A stretch of DNA of 64,000 nt from Panopea generosa (taxonomy: Eukaryota > Mollusca > Bivalvia > Adapedonta > Hiatellidae), in NCBI GenBank assembly GCA_029582155.1, contig CM055911.1, positions 28,804,014-28,868,013 on the forward strand, written 5' to 3'. This document shows, piece by piece, positions 25,604 to 37,203 of this stretch (the stretch's first letter is position 1; every line of letters begins with the position of its first letter). The translations under genes were made by a program, and so were the position numbers. The notes beneath the pieces were generated by a model. That model saw only the letters and a list, made by a program, of their open reading frames with translations, was not told the origin of the DNA and did no database searches.

Positions 25604-25926
25604 GACGGCATTCACCTGCCCGTTACCCCACCCACCAACGCGAAGAAGTATTGTGTTACCGCCATAATGATCTTTCAGAATCTGTAACCCCTAATTTTCC
25701 TGTCGTCTTCGGGGCCAGTGTTATAAACTCCCTTAAAGGGGTTAAAATGAAGTTTAAAGGTCGCCATATACGGGTTATGGAGCCTTCAATGTATAACGAT
25801 TATGAAGCCAATTCTATTAATGACGAAATTAAAATTAAGTTGATAAAAACAAAGTTATTAATGGAATGTTTAAGAAAGAAAGGAGCCTTACCCAGCAACA
25901 TGCGTTCAAAAATCTGTTCAGTATAA
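25604..25926 (+). CDS. Possible terminal exon, unknown product
   Basis: An acceptor-like TTTCCTAG ends at 25603. After it a frame, CGG at 25606 onward, stays open for 106 codons to a TAA at 25924-25926. The last half is rich in Lys, Arg, Asn and Ile, includes the basic stretch KMKFKGRHIRV, and ends MRSKICSV. An AATAAA lies near 25995, about 70 bases past the stop, as expected for a last exon. No domain is recognised. The upstream ATG exon at 25387 would need a phase-1 donor to enter this frame, and only poor candidates exist (for example CTG|GTTGTT at 25492). Entered in phase 0, it would read only 27 codons to a stop. Unproven. Confidence 0.25.
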
Positions 25927-26009
25927 AAATAATAATCATTTATCGTGATTGCCATATTGTCACTATGCCATTCTCCAATCTGAGAAAGTTCAAATAAAAA
26001 GGAATGAAT

Positions 26010-26285
26010 ACTTAGCGTAATTTTATGCCATCGAGGTCTTACAGACGATCGGTCAACTTTACCGCATTTTTCTGGAAAGTTAAGCAGTACTCAAGCACAC
26101 CTATCGCCAATAGTAACTGATTATGATCTCGCTTGAAGCAGCGGTGAGAGATAATTGACAATGAAACGCAATGTCGCATATCGTTCATCATAGAGACTGT
26201 GGCCGAGTTGGAATTCGAACTCATAACTCTTGGATTGACAGTCAGACGCACTACCGACTGAGCTAATAAGGCCCAGCGAAAAGTA
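26010..26285 (-). mobile_element. tRNA-derived SINE (family 1), near full length
   Basis: On the minus strand a tRNA-like head (26195-26280) has A box TTAGCTCAGTCGGTAGTGCG and B box ATGAGTTCGAATTCC. The anticodon position reads GTC, and the head ends near CACAGTCTC. The body then runs to the tail GGCATAAAATTACGCTAAG. The copy at 27945-28210 has the same head and body order, and 61865-62045 has the body alone. A 96-codon minus-strand frame across it is incidental. Confidence 0.8.
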
Positions 26286-26529
26286 AAACGACAATTAGCA
26301 TTCGGAAGACACAGCCATAAACACATCATACCAATTAACTGGTCATCAGGAATATATCAACAACTTTATTCGCACCTTAAAGTAGGTGACTGTTTTTTAT
26401 GCAAGGACATAAAAAACAAGTGGGAAAATGAAAAATGATTGTTTCATATGATATAGAAAACGCAGGCTGAGAACCAGCGAATGCGTTCTGTCTGAACTAT
26501 GATGTGTATACAAAAGAAATATTGATTTA
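26286..26529. other. Intergenic sequence
   Basis: Nothing recognised. Confidence 0.5.
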
Positions 26530-26680
26530 TTCTTGCCATCACTTACCCTGGAATCACAGACGGGTTGCTTATTTTACCATAAGAAACAACACGACAAAAA
26601 AAACAGATAAATGAACCGGACGCGCATTCGGAGGATTCCTACGCGTCTGCAGAAGTCGACAGTGATACGCTTCTTATGCT
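26530..26680. repeat. Dispersed repeat (copy 1)
   Basis: Shares ATTCTTGCCATCA, then CATTCGGAGGATTCCTAC and CTGCAGAAGTCGACAGTGAT, in the same order and spacing with 46325-46500. The family is not identified. Confidence 0.65.
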
Positions 26681-26933
26681 AAATGGCACATCAATTTAGT
26701 GTGTGATATTTTATTTCCATGACATAATGTATACACAACAACACTTTAGATAAATATAATATTTTTTTTTTTTTTGGGGGGGAGGCTTTTTTGTCTCCAT
26801 ACAACATATTCGATTCAAAAAGCCATTTAAACGATTTAAACTTGCATTTTATATCGACTGTGAAACAAGTTCTTACAAATCACACTCGAAGTCTTCTTGG
26901 GTAAAATCAGCACTAAGCATTTACGGATGAATT

Positions 26934-27137
26934 TTGCTCAAGGGCGCCACAAATATTACTGGCGAAGGATCAAACATACAATCTTCCGATCCTAAGTTCG
27001 ATGCTCTACCGCTGGATCGAAACGACACTTATAAAAAAATAGCATACGCAGTTGTAGGAAAATACGGCTATATTAATTATATAGATGAATTGTATTCTGA
27101 CATTATCAAAAAAGTACAAAAAATAATGATGAATTGA
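26934..27137 (+). other. Short open frame, possible exon remnant
   Basis: A 67-codon frame with relatively balanced composition (charged residues and a YKKIAYAVVGKYGYINYIDE segment) ends in TGA at 27135-27137. There is no ATG at its start and a stop lies just upstream, so it could only be an exon entered by splicing, for example after CTCAAG near 26942. No family is recognised. Confidence 0.12.
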
Positions 27138-27239
27138 ATTATGATTTGTACACATTCCCTTTTTTCCCATCACAAATGCGGAAAGTACAAATATAGCCAG
27201 TTTTCCTGAGCTTTCAAAGCTCGTGTTTATAACAGTCAT

Positions 27240-27944
27240 GATGACAAATGGCCTATTGGAAATGACGCGATGGCTTCATGAACTGTGGAAATAAAATCGT
27301 AACTTCAATGACAATTATTATGTTTAATAACGCCTATGTGATTTTTTTTTGTCGCATTTGGGACGGACATGTGTTCATTTAGTTCGAACTTAAACATTAG
27401 AGTAATGTCGGACAAATCTAATCAATATGCTATCGTCGTTTATTCTCGGACTGGGAGCACACTAATTAAGCATGGGTGTATAATTGGCAATGATATCACC
27501 GTGCTTTATGATCACAAATCCCTGATTTATATCAACAGGGGTCAAGTAATTACCCCACCCATCACAAATTAGAGGACCATAGACTGGGTCACGAATATTT
27601 CATTAAGGTTAGGGTAATTATTGGGTGGACAGTCTGGCCACGTGTCACTGATTTATAATTAAGCGTCTTTAAATCAGTGAACTCATCTGTTTCAACAGAA
27701 GCTGTTCTTCATGGTAATTGCCACATAGTTTGTTTAATATTAATGATGGACGAACGTACAGTAAATAAAACTATTTATGTGACGCTGTCAATAACGCCAC
27801 ATATTTCACAATATGTTGCAGTATTACAACCGAAAACAATGACGAGCAAAACTAGTAACGTTGGCGTGAATAGTTGTAGGTTGTTGCAGGTATTGGCTTC
27901 TATATAGAAATAGAATTAGAAAACATGTTTGCTTGATTGTTTGT
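27240..27944. other. Intergenic sequence
   Basis: Short frames only (27369-27572, 27677-27907), without recognisable motifs. Confidence 0.5.
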
Positions 27945-28210
27945 TTGAATATTTTACTTCATTTTACGCCATTGAGATTTAACACACGATCAGTTAACCT
28001 AACCACTCTTCCCTTGGATGCTGTTAACCAGTACTCGAACATACCTCAGTAAGTAACTGATAACTTTCCCACTAAGTCAGTGGTGAGGACAAATGACAAT
28101 GAAATGAGACGTAATGTCAATCATCATGGAGACTGTTGTAGGCGGGATTCGAACTAACGACCCACAGATGGATAGTCAGGCGTGCTGCTGACTGAATTAA
28201 TCGAGCCAGG
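27945..28210 (-). mobile_element. tRNA-derived SINE (family 1), near full length
   Basis: On the minus strand the tRNA-like head covers about 28130-28208, with B-box-like GTTAGTTCGAATCCCGCC. The body continues to GGCGTAAAATGAAG at 27962. It aligns with the copy at 26010-26285, sharing for example AGTAACTGATA and CAGTACTCGA on the plus strand. Confidence 0.8.
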
Positions 28211-28334
28211 CTTACAAAACACGTATACGTGTAGTTAACATATATACTTGTATAACAAGGAACAACAATAAAGTCAAGGTACTAGTGAGTACTGTTTATA
28301 ACATTGTATTTTCACTTATAACATATTTGGGTTC

Positions 28335-28478
28335 AATGAATAAATGGATAAATGAATGAACGAATAATGAATGAATGAGTGAATGCATGAAAAAATGAAT
28401 AAATGAATGAATGAATGAATGAACGAACGAACGAACGAACGAACGAACGAACGAACGAACGAACGAACGAACGAATTA
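28335..28478 (+). repeat. (GAAT/GAAC)n tetranucleotide array
   Basis: GAAT-type tetramers pass into a run of about 17 GAAC units at about 28422-28472. The minus-strand frame encodes FVRS and FIHS repeats and is an artefact. Confidence 0.95.
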
Positions 28479-28570
28479 ATTGACATGTACGAATGCAGAA
28501 ACAAAAATAATTAGAGAATGTAAAATTGGGAAACGCAGTTTAGTTTCTAGATCAAAATATTCTTATTAAT

Positions 28571-28591
28571 TTATATATATATATATATAGC
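28571..28591. repeat. (TA)n microsatellite
   Basis: About ten TA units, directly before the 59-bp satellite. Confidence 0.9.
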
Positions 28592-28611
28592 AGTAAAAGT
28601 TAATAATTCAA

Positions 28612-29668
28612 CAAGTAAGTAAGCTAACGACTCCTTTTATCACACACTCTCATATATCTATCACAATAACTCAACAAGTAAGCTAACGACTCCTTTTATC
28701 ACACACTCTCATATATCTATCACAATAACTCAACAAGTAAGATAACGACTCCTTTTATCACACACTCTCATATATCTATCACAATAACTCAACAAGTAAG
28801 CAAACGACTCCTTTTATCACACACACTCATATATCTATCACAATAACTCAACAAGTAAGCTAACGACTCCTTTTATCACACACTCTCATATATCTATCAC
28901 AATAACTCAACAAGTAAGCTAACGACTCATTTTATCACAAACTCTTATATATCTATCACAATTACTCAACAAGTAAGCTAACGACTCATTTTATCACACA
29001 CTCTCATATATCTATCACAATAACTCAACAAGTAAGCAAACGACTCCTTTTATCACACACTCTCATATATTTATCACAATAACTCAACAAGTAAGCTAAC
29101 GACTCCTTTTATCACACACTCTCATATATCTATCACAATAAGTCAACAAGTAAGCTAACGACTCCTTTTATCACACACTCTCATATATCTATCACAATAA
29201 CTCAACAAGTAAGCTTAGGAATCCTTTTATCACACACTCTCATATATCTATCACAATAACTCAACAAATAAGCTAACGACTCCTTTTATCACAAACTCTC
29301 ATATATCTATCACAATAACTCAACAAGTAAGCTTAGGAATCCTTTTATCACACACTCTCATATATCTATCACAATAACTCAACAAATAAGCTTAGGAATC
29401 CTTTTATCACACACTCTCATATATCTATCACAATAACTCAACAAGTAAGCTAACGACTCCTTTTATCACAAACTCTCATATATCTATCACAATAACTCAA
29501 CAAGTAAGCTAACGACTCCTTTTATCACAAACTCTCATATATCTATCACAATAAGTCAACAAGTAAGCTAACGACTCCTTTTATCACACACTCTCATATA
29601 TCTATCACAATAACTCAACAAGTAAGCTAACGACTCGTTTTATCACATAGTTTCATATAGCTATCACA
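28612..29668 (+). repeat. 59-bp tandem satellite, about 18 copies
   Basis: The monomer includes CTCAACAAGTAAGCTAACGA, CTCCTTTTATCACACACTCT and CATATATCTATCACAATAA, with a period of 59 (for example CTCAAC at 28670 and 28729). A sub-variant with AAGCTTAGGAATCC recurs three times between about 29208 and 29400. Confidence 0.97.
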
Positions 29669-31515
29669 ATCAAAGTATAAAGTTAATTTGAAAACATGAA
29701 AATGTCCAACAGGAGATCTGACATCTAAATGTCACATTCTTTGAATGATGGACGCGTATATTGAATATCAACGATTTAAAGATTTCAACTATAATAAACT
29801 GATCGTCAAAATAAGAAAAAGAATAATTCACCAACAAACTAAGAAATTTCAGTTTACCAAAACATCCAATAATTTATTAACAAATTTACAAATTTAAAAT
29901 ATTTTTTCAGCTTATTAAATTCACAAAGTGTTTGACACGAAACATGAAAGCCGATTTTAACAACGAAACATCTTGTAAAATGTAGCGCGGCTTCCACTAA
30001 ATTAAGTAGAAAAGACACATTTAAACGGTGATCTTTCTGCCTGACAGAATATTAAATTCTTGCGCCAATGTTGTAAATGGGATGGAAACGTGTTACTTTT
30101 TATGTTCTGAATTTATTTGTAAAGGTACCTGGTCATAGTGTTACAAGTAGTAGGTTGGGGGCGTTTGACAAGTGTACAATCAGGGACTTCTGTCAAAATT
30201 TCATGGCTAAGACTTGAATTTTTATTCATTTGTTTCCATTTCGAAGCTACCCACAAACGTGAAAATCCACAGGCGTCAATAACGAATGTACGAACTATTC
30301 GCCTGGATACAAACAGTCGTTGTTGACGCCTGTGAACTTTTAATGTTTATAAACTTTCTTTGAAATCGGATGACATTTTCTGCACTATAAGAACTTGTAT
30401 GTAAGTGGTGTGTTTTCATAGTCCCTGATGGTAGTGTAAATCGGTTGTTGCTCCTATCTCCGTAAATATAACATAATAAAAAATATATTTTATTTAAGTC
30501 TCAGCAAATATGTAAAACATTTACAAATATAAAACGTGAAGTAAAGAGATGCTCTTTACAGAGTTATGAGAGACTGTTTGCCATTCTTTCTTAATTTTAC
30601 ATTTAAAATCAACAGCATATTTACAAATTAAAACATAATGTCATGATTAAGACTGAGTTATAGTTGTACTTTTATTTGAGATACATTTGAAAAGTTTGAA
30701 CAGTTTAACATAATCCAACATAACCATTATATACAACTTAAAGGAATTCTTTACACAATATCAGACTATTTCAAAGAAGATAAAATAAATAAACAGTAAG
30801 ATACTATTCTAAATATATATATAAATAAAACATAAAAATAATAAGTATACATTCAAATCAGCACTGACAGCAATTTAATAAAAAAGGGTTAAATAATTAC
30901 CTCCAATTTTGAAAAACAATTAATTTAGTCACGTTGTTTTTTTAAACATCATATACAATGTACAATTGTATCCAAAAACGGTGAACATTTAGCCATAAAA
31001 TTTTGAGAGAAAAAAAAGGTAAAAAGGAATAACCGATATCTGCGTTACCGCCAAAGCAGTTATTTTCTCGGTACGAATACTTCTGGAATGGGGTTGTCAT
31101 TTCTAACACTTGGTTATATAGGGTATCCAGCTTTAATGATGAAGAAAGACCTCTAACTGAATCTCAGTACATGTATCTCCACCGTCAATTTGAAAGTATC
31201 TGGCAAATATTCCTATATGGAACTTATCGACCAAACTTTTCCCGAACCTTGTGGGTTCATTTAAGCGGTGAGAGGTTAGTTATCCTCAGAAAACAGCACC
31301 TGAGATTACCCAATTACGGATATCAATCGGGACGGATAATTCTATTCAAAATTTAAATCCATGAAGTATATTCAGCCAGTCCTAAAAGGCTATATTCTTG
31401 ATTCTGAACATAACACAAAGACTTTATTAATAGTTTGTTAGCTTAGTGTATGCTTATTTAATTAAGCTCGATTGCGAAGAACTCGTAAAACTTATCTTAA
31501 CCACTCTAATTCATG
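29669..31515. other. Intergenic AT-rich sequence
   Basis: No gene supported. It contains a hairpin at 30267-30335 and several short frames without motifs. Confidence 0.5.
30267..30335. repeat. Inverted repeat, 19-bp arms
   Basis: TCCACAGGCGTCAATAACG pairs with CGTTGTTGACGCCTGTGAA with about two mismatches. The loop is about 31 bases. Confidence 0.75.
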
Positions 31516-31519
31516 ATTC

Positions 31520-31645
31520 CGTTTCCTGGGTAGAACCAGTACCGAGTTCTGTTTTTGATAGACATCGGGGCGAGCAGGGTATCAAATCCACAACCTCTAG
31601 AGTGAGCGGTCAACAGCCTATCCACTACACTACCCTACTATAGTG
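31520..31645 (-). mobile_element. tRNA-derived SINE-like element
   Basis: The minus strand reads TAGTGTAGTGGATAGGCTG, A-box-like, then GAGGTTGTGGATTTGATACC, B-box-like, at tRNA spacing. The body runs toward GGTTCTACCCAGG. Confidence 0.6.
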
Positions 31646-33684
31646 GCTGTATCTATTTGACGATTAGACAGTCTTTAAATATGGATTGATTTACATAAAT
31701 TGATTTCAAACATAGATGAATTACGTCAAATAATTGATGTTCACAAAATTCCCCATGATAAGAAAATATAACATTTTTTCCTTATATTAGGAACGGTCTC
31801 TTTAAATGGATGCAGAGTCCAAACGGATCCCAATACGCGTAAGAAGCATTATAATTAATGCTTCATTAAATAACGTTTCATTTTGTCCCGGCGCAATAAA
31901 ATAAACATGCATGGTGTTCTACAAGGAGCAACGCTATTGTCACTGCTGTTCATTGATAACATTTAAGCCCCATTAAGACTGGTTATTAAGAATATACCGG
32001 TAATAAAATGTTTATGGATAAATTGAAACGGTGATAAATTATCATATGAATGTAGAAAAAACGATACATCAAAAGGGTTACAAGAAACAGAATAATGTGC
32101 TGTTTTGTGACACTATCGTTGGACCGGAATATTAAGTATTTAGCATTTGATGAACAATTTCGCCCTAGGTGTCCTCAGTAACAATTGAAGAAATACTTTT
32201 TAAACAACAATTTATATTAGAAAAGTTTTTTTTTAATTTGATTTTTGTATGTATACTGGTCATACCTAATACCGCGAAGTCTATTTTTTTTTTCAACCAT
32301 GTAAAGAATGGCGTCAATAATAAACAGTAATATGCTGAGTAATAAACAGTTGCCGATACGAAATGCAAACAAATGCTAACGGAATTTGGAGCTTTGCGCA
32401 TGTCTTCCCAGATTGTTATTATACGGGCATTCCCGGTAATAGGTATATCGCGGTAATAGATATACAAGGGATAATTACTGTTTACGTCGTCGTGATCAGG
32501 CTTTGTAGTCGTGATTACCGCCAAAATGATAATACGCTACAGGGACTACTTTTTATTCGTCGAATTCCACTTTTTTCGTATTTTTGATATAAACTAGCAG
32601 AAACTAATCAAGCAATACATACATATTGCCGACCGTGATGATTGTATTAAGTCAGTATTTTAATAACTTTGATTCAATTTAGAAACCTATGAATATCCAT
32701 ACACCAAGCATCTGTTTCGCTATCAAATACTTGATAATGCAACTAAAATGTTGACTGGTTATTTATATTTTATATAATCAATATCAATGAAACCATGTAC
32801 AATTTTACTGGAACCAGTCTAAAGTCTTGATCGCTTGGCTCATTTTTATCAGATTTAAGTTTTTAAGTACATACCAAACTATGTTATTGGAACAGGTGCC
32901 TAGTCACGGATAAAGTGGCCGTCCAGAACATATGTTCATTACAAAAACAGTGTCCTTGTCATATAATTTATATAGATATCAAATTTCACTGTCCTGGTCA
33001 CTTACATCAAACGCTATTTAAGCATAGGCGATGAGAGTGTGACTGTAAAAAATGTAAAATATTGAGCTCTTAAAAGACAACTTGACTAAATGTTTGAAAA
33101 TAAATAAAGATATAAACATATCATTGTGTGGCCAGTGCGTTGACCGTTGATGGCCGTATCATATATCAAACGTCCGTGACTTCTTCAAAAGTCACCACTT
33201 CTCAACACTTCAGAACGGCTTTGACCTTTAATCCAGTGTTTACCTTGGGGACTAGAACACACTTTTGGTTATTTGTTAATGAAGTTGATATAAAGCCTTC
33301 GTTCCATCAACAGTTCGTGTGCCCGTCTTCTTTTTAAGTTTTGGAATACTAAGTCTAGACTTTTAGTACCGTTTAGATTATTTCATTACATTTTATATCA
33401 ACACAATTACTGCTATCTAAAATAAAGGAAAAATGAATCGACCAAATTCATGAACCAATAATAAACATAAAACACATTTTGAACAATAATATATGCATTG
33501 TTTTATTATACAATTCTCCTGCATTTCATAACGTATCCCTTTTCTATAGTAAATACCTCTTGACAGTTACGTAAAAATGTTTGACCTATGAAATATGGCA
33601 TTCTTCTCATCCGGTTAATGCAGTTTAATATCACAGATCTGTGTGTTTGTAAAGGAATAGCCCGGCAAGGATACTTTTATTTAC
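31646..33684. other. Intergenic sequence
   Basis: No gene supported. A minus-strand open frame at 32165-32524 starts only at TTG and shows no family motif. Confidence 0.5.
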
Positions 33685-33755
33685 ATTGTCTCTTATGATG
33701 TGACCACGGGTAAAGAGCGAGGTTTGGGCACTTGTTAACCAGGTTGACGCTCGAA
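33685..33755 (+). repeat. Dispersed repeat fragment flanking the 39-bp array
   Basis: CTTATGATGTGA, then AGAGCGAGGTT, then ACCAGGTTGACGC resemble the left arm of the foldback at 42705-43050 (CTTATGATGTGATGACAGGG, GAGCGAGGTTGACCAGG). The 39-bp array starts at its edge. Confidence 0.55.
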
Positions 33756-35775
33756 AGAGGCGTCGTCTGCTACAAGTCGTTCCAATACGATGAAGGTGGC
33801 GTCGTCTGTTAAAAGTCGTTCCAATATTTAGAAAGTGGCGTCCTCTGCTACAAGTCGCTCCAATACGATGAAAGTGGCGTCGTCTGCTACAATTCGTTCC
33901 AATACGATCAAAGTGGCGTCGTCTGTTACCTATCATTCCAATATTTAGAAAGAGGCGTCCTCTGCTACAAGTCTCTCCAATACGATGAAGGTGGCATCGT
34001 CTGCTACAAGTCGTTCCAATAAGATGAATGTGACGTCGTCTGCTAAAAGTCGTACCAATATTAAGAAAGTGGCGTCGTCTGTTACAAGTCGTTCCAATGT
34101 TAAGAAAGTGGCGTCGTCTGATACAAGTCGTTCCAATATTAGAAAGTGGCGTCCTCTGCTACAAGTCGCTCCAATACGATGAAAGTGGCGTCGTCTGCTA
34201 CAAGTCGTTCTAATACAATGAAAGTGGCGTCGTCTGCAACAAGTCGTTCCAATACGATCAAAGTTGTGTCGTCTGTTACCAATCATTCCAATATTTAGAA
34301 AGAGTCGTCGTCTGCTACAAGTTGTTCCAATACGATCAAAGTGGCGTCGTCTGTTACCAATCGTTCCAATATTTAGAAAGAGGTGTCGTCTGCTACAAGT
34401 CGCTCCAATACGATGAAGGTGGCGTCGTCTGCGACAAGTCGTTCCAATAAGATGAAGGTGGTGTCGTCTGCTAAAAGTTGTTCCAATATTAAGAAAGTGG
34501 CGTCGTCTGTTACAAGTCGTTCTTATGTTAAGAAAGTAGAGTTGTCTGTAACAAGTCGTTCCAATATAAAGAAAGTGACGTCGTCTGCTTCAAGTCGTTC
34601 TAGTACGATCAAAGTGGCGTCGTCTGTTTCCAATCGTTCTAATATTTAGAAAGTGGTGTCCTCTGCTACAAGTCGTACCAATACGATGAAAAAGGCGTCG
34701 TCTGCTACAAGTCGTTCTAATACGACCAAAGTGGCGTCGTCTGTTACCAATCGTTCCAATATTAGAAAGTGGCGTCCTCTGCTACAAGTCGCTCCAATAC
34801 GATGAAAGTGGCGTCGTCTGCTACAAGTCGTTCTAATACAATGAAAGTGGCGTCGTCTGCAACAAGTCGTTCCAATACGATCAAAGTTGTGTCGTCTGTT
34901 ACCAATCATTCCAATATTTAGAAAGAGTCGTCGTCTGCTACAAGTTGTTCCAATACGATCAAAGTGGCGTCGTCTGTTACCAATCGTTCCAATATTTAGA
35001 AAGAGGTGTCGTCTGCTACAAGTCGCTCCAATACGATGAAGGTGGCGTCGTCTGCGACAAGTCGTTCCAATAAGATGAAGGTGGTGTCGTCTGCTAAAAG
35101 TTGTTCCAATATTAAGAAAGTGGCGTCGTCTGTTACAAGTCGTTCTTATGTTAAGAAAGTAGAGTTGTCTGTAACAAGTCGTTCCAATATAAAGAAAGTG
35201 ACGTCGTCTGCTTCAAGTCGTTCTAGTACGATCAAAGTGGCGTCGTCTGTTACCAATTGTTCTAATATTTAGAAAGTGGTGTCCTCTGCTACAAGTCGTA
35301 CCAATACGATGAAAAAGGCGTCGTCTGCTACAAGTCGTTCTAATACGATGAAAGTGGCGTCGTCTGCTACAAGTCGTTCCAATACAATGAAAGTGGCGTC
35401 GTCTGCTTCAAGTCGTTCCAGTACGATCAAAGTGGCGTCGTCTGTTACCAATCGTTCCATTATTTAAAAAGTGGCGTCCTCTGCTACAAGTCGTACCAAT
35501 ACGATGAAAGAGGCGTCGTCTGCTACAAGTCGTTCTAATACGATGAAAGTGGTGTCGTCTGCTACAAGTCGTTCCAATAAGCTGAAAGAGGCGTCGTCTG
35601 CTACAAGTCGTTCTAATACGATAAAAGTGGCGTCGTCTACTACAAGTTGTTCGTATACGATGAAAGTGGCGTCGTCTGTTACCATTTGTTCCATCATTAA
35701 GAAAGTGGCGTGCTCTGCTACAAGTCGTTCCAATACGATGAAAGTGGTGTCGTCTGCTATAATAATTGTTCAAAT
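33755..35775 (+). repeat. 39-bp minisatellite, array 1 (about 52 copies)
   Basis: The monomer carries GTGGCGTCGTCTGCTACAAG, TCGTTCCAATA and CGATGAAA and is 39 bp long. Since 39 is 13 codons, both strands have long open stretches: plus strand KVASSATSRSNTM, minus strand VLERLVADDATFI. They are broken every few copies by an AATATTTAG variant. A block of about 600 bp (34128-34730) is repeated almost exactly at 34751-35353, an offset of 623 bp. Confidence 0.95.
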
Positions 35776-36334
35776 ATTAAAGCCTCATTAAACTTCCTAA
35801 ATGCACACATTTTGATAATGACAAAAATGATTGTAATTAAATGTCTTTAAAGTATTGCTAAAACCATTCCGGTAGACCCCTTAGTGACTGTTTTTATAAA
35901 ACTGAGAAAATAAAAAACTTTGATCGAAATGTGTATATCTTAGACGAGCGGACCGAACTTTTAACATTTGTTTACAATTTTGTAATTCCGTAATGACTCG
36001 TTTGCTTTCCGACTGTACCTCCACCAGTGTTCAGAAGTACACAAATGCATACTGCAGTTGTAGTGTGCGGATTTAGACCTTTAGATAAGGGGTTCAATTA
36101 CAATATTAGTAAAGTTATGGCCTCCCTAATATGATGTATCGTTATTGGATTTTCTTTCCTTTAAAAAATATATTGATGTCTGCAATAAAACTGTATCGAA
36201 CGTAATACGAATTATATTATTTATACGTTCTGAAACACAATGAGTACTGAATACTAGTTTAGTCTAGTAACTCTTGCTAAGGATCCTCCCTTGCATATAT
36301 ATATTATTGCAGTCAATATTGAGAGGCTACCAAG
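35776..36334. other. Spacer between minisatellite arrays
   Basis: Unique AT-rich sequence; nothing recognised. Confidence 0.5.
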
Positions 36335-36490
36335 GGTGGTTTGTTTAGCTCAGTTATTAATATATCGCGTACGTGCAATAAATTAGCTCGTAGGTTCATT
36401 AATCCACTGAGGGGAATAAAGGGGATGTTCTTAAAAACAATTTAACCCCAAGCGGTTATTTAATTTTTAAACGCAACCCCTACAGTTCCT
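36335..36490 (+). mobile_element. tRNA-derived SINE-like element
   Basis: GTTTAGCTCAGTTATTAATA (A-box-like) and GCTCGTAGGTTCATTAA (B-box-like) are at tRNA spacing. The following TTCTTAAAAACAATTTAACC and AAGCGGTTA resemble the family 2 tail at 25035-25090. Confidence 0.5.
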
Positions 36491-36649
36491 CATACTATGT
36501 TTCTCTCTGAAGTGAATAGATCTTATATTACCGACTGACGCATTTACAAACAAGCTTCGTAACTCTCCGTTTTCTGCCGAATGTGTTTATCGGAAAGAGA
36601 TGAACATTAATTTGTAAACAAAACCCGTTCTTAATTATGTACTAATTCT

Positions 36650-37203
36650 GATATAAAGAAAGTGGCGTCCTCTGCTACAAGTCGATGCAATACGATGAAA
36701 GTGGCATCGTCTGCTACAAGTCGTTCCCATACGATGGAAATGGCGTCGTCTTTTACCAATCGTTCCATATTAAGAAAGTGGCATCGTCTGCTACAATCCG
36801 TTCCAATACGATGAAAGTGGAGTCGTCTGATACAAGTCGCTCCAATACGATGAAAGTGGCATCGTCTGTTACCAATCGTTCCATATTAAGAAAGTGGCAT
36901 CGTCTGCTACAAGTCGCTCCAATACGATGAAAGTGGCGTCGTCTGTTACAAGTCGCTCCAATACGATGAAAGTGGCGTCGTCTGTTACCAATCGTTCCAA
37001 TATTAAGAAAGTGGCGTCCTCTGCTATAGGTCGTTCCAATACGATGAAAGTGGCGTCGTCTGTTACCAATCGTTCGAATATTAAGAAAGAAAGCGTCCTC
37101 TGCTATAGGTCGTTCCAATACTATGAAAGTGACGTCGTCTGTTACCAATCGTTCCAATATTATAAAAGTGGCGTCGTCTGCTAAAAGTCGTTCCAATACG
37201 TTT
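36650..37203 (+). repeat. 39-bp minisatellite, array 2 (about 14 copies)
   Basis: The same 39-bp monomer as 33755-35775, in the same orientation, separated from it by about 870 bp of unrelated sequence. Confidence 0.93.

Noticed and set aside
32165-32524. 119-codon minus-strand frame as a gene
   Set aside because: It starts only at TTG, has no recognised motif, and is not flanked by convincing splice or poly(A) signals.
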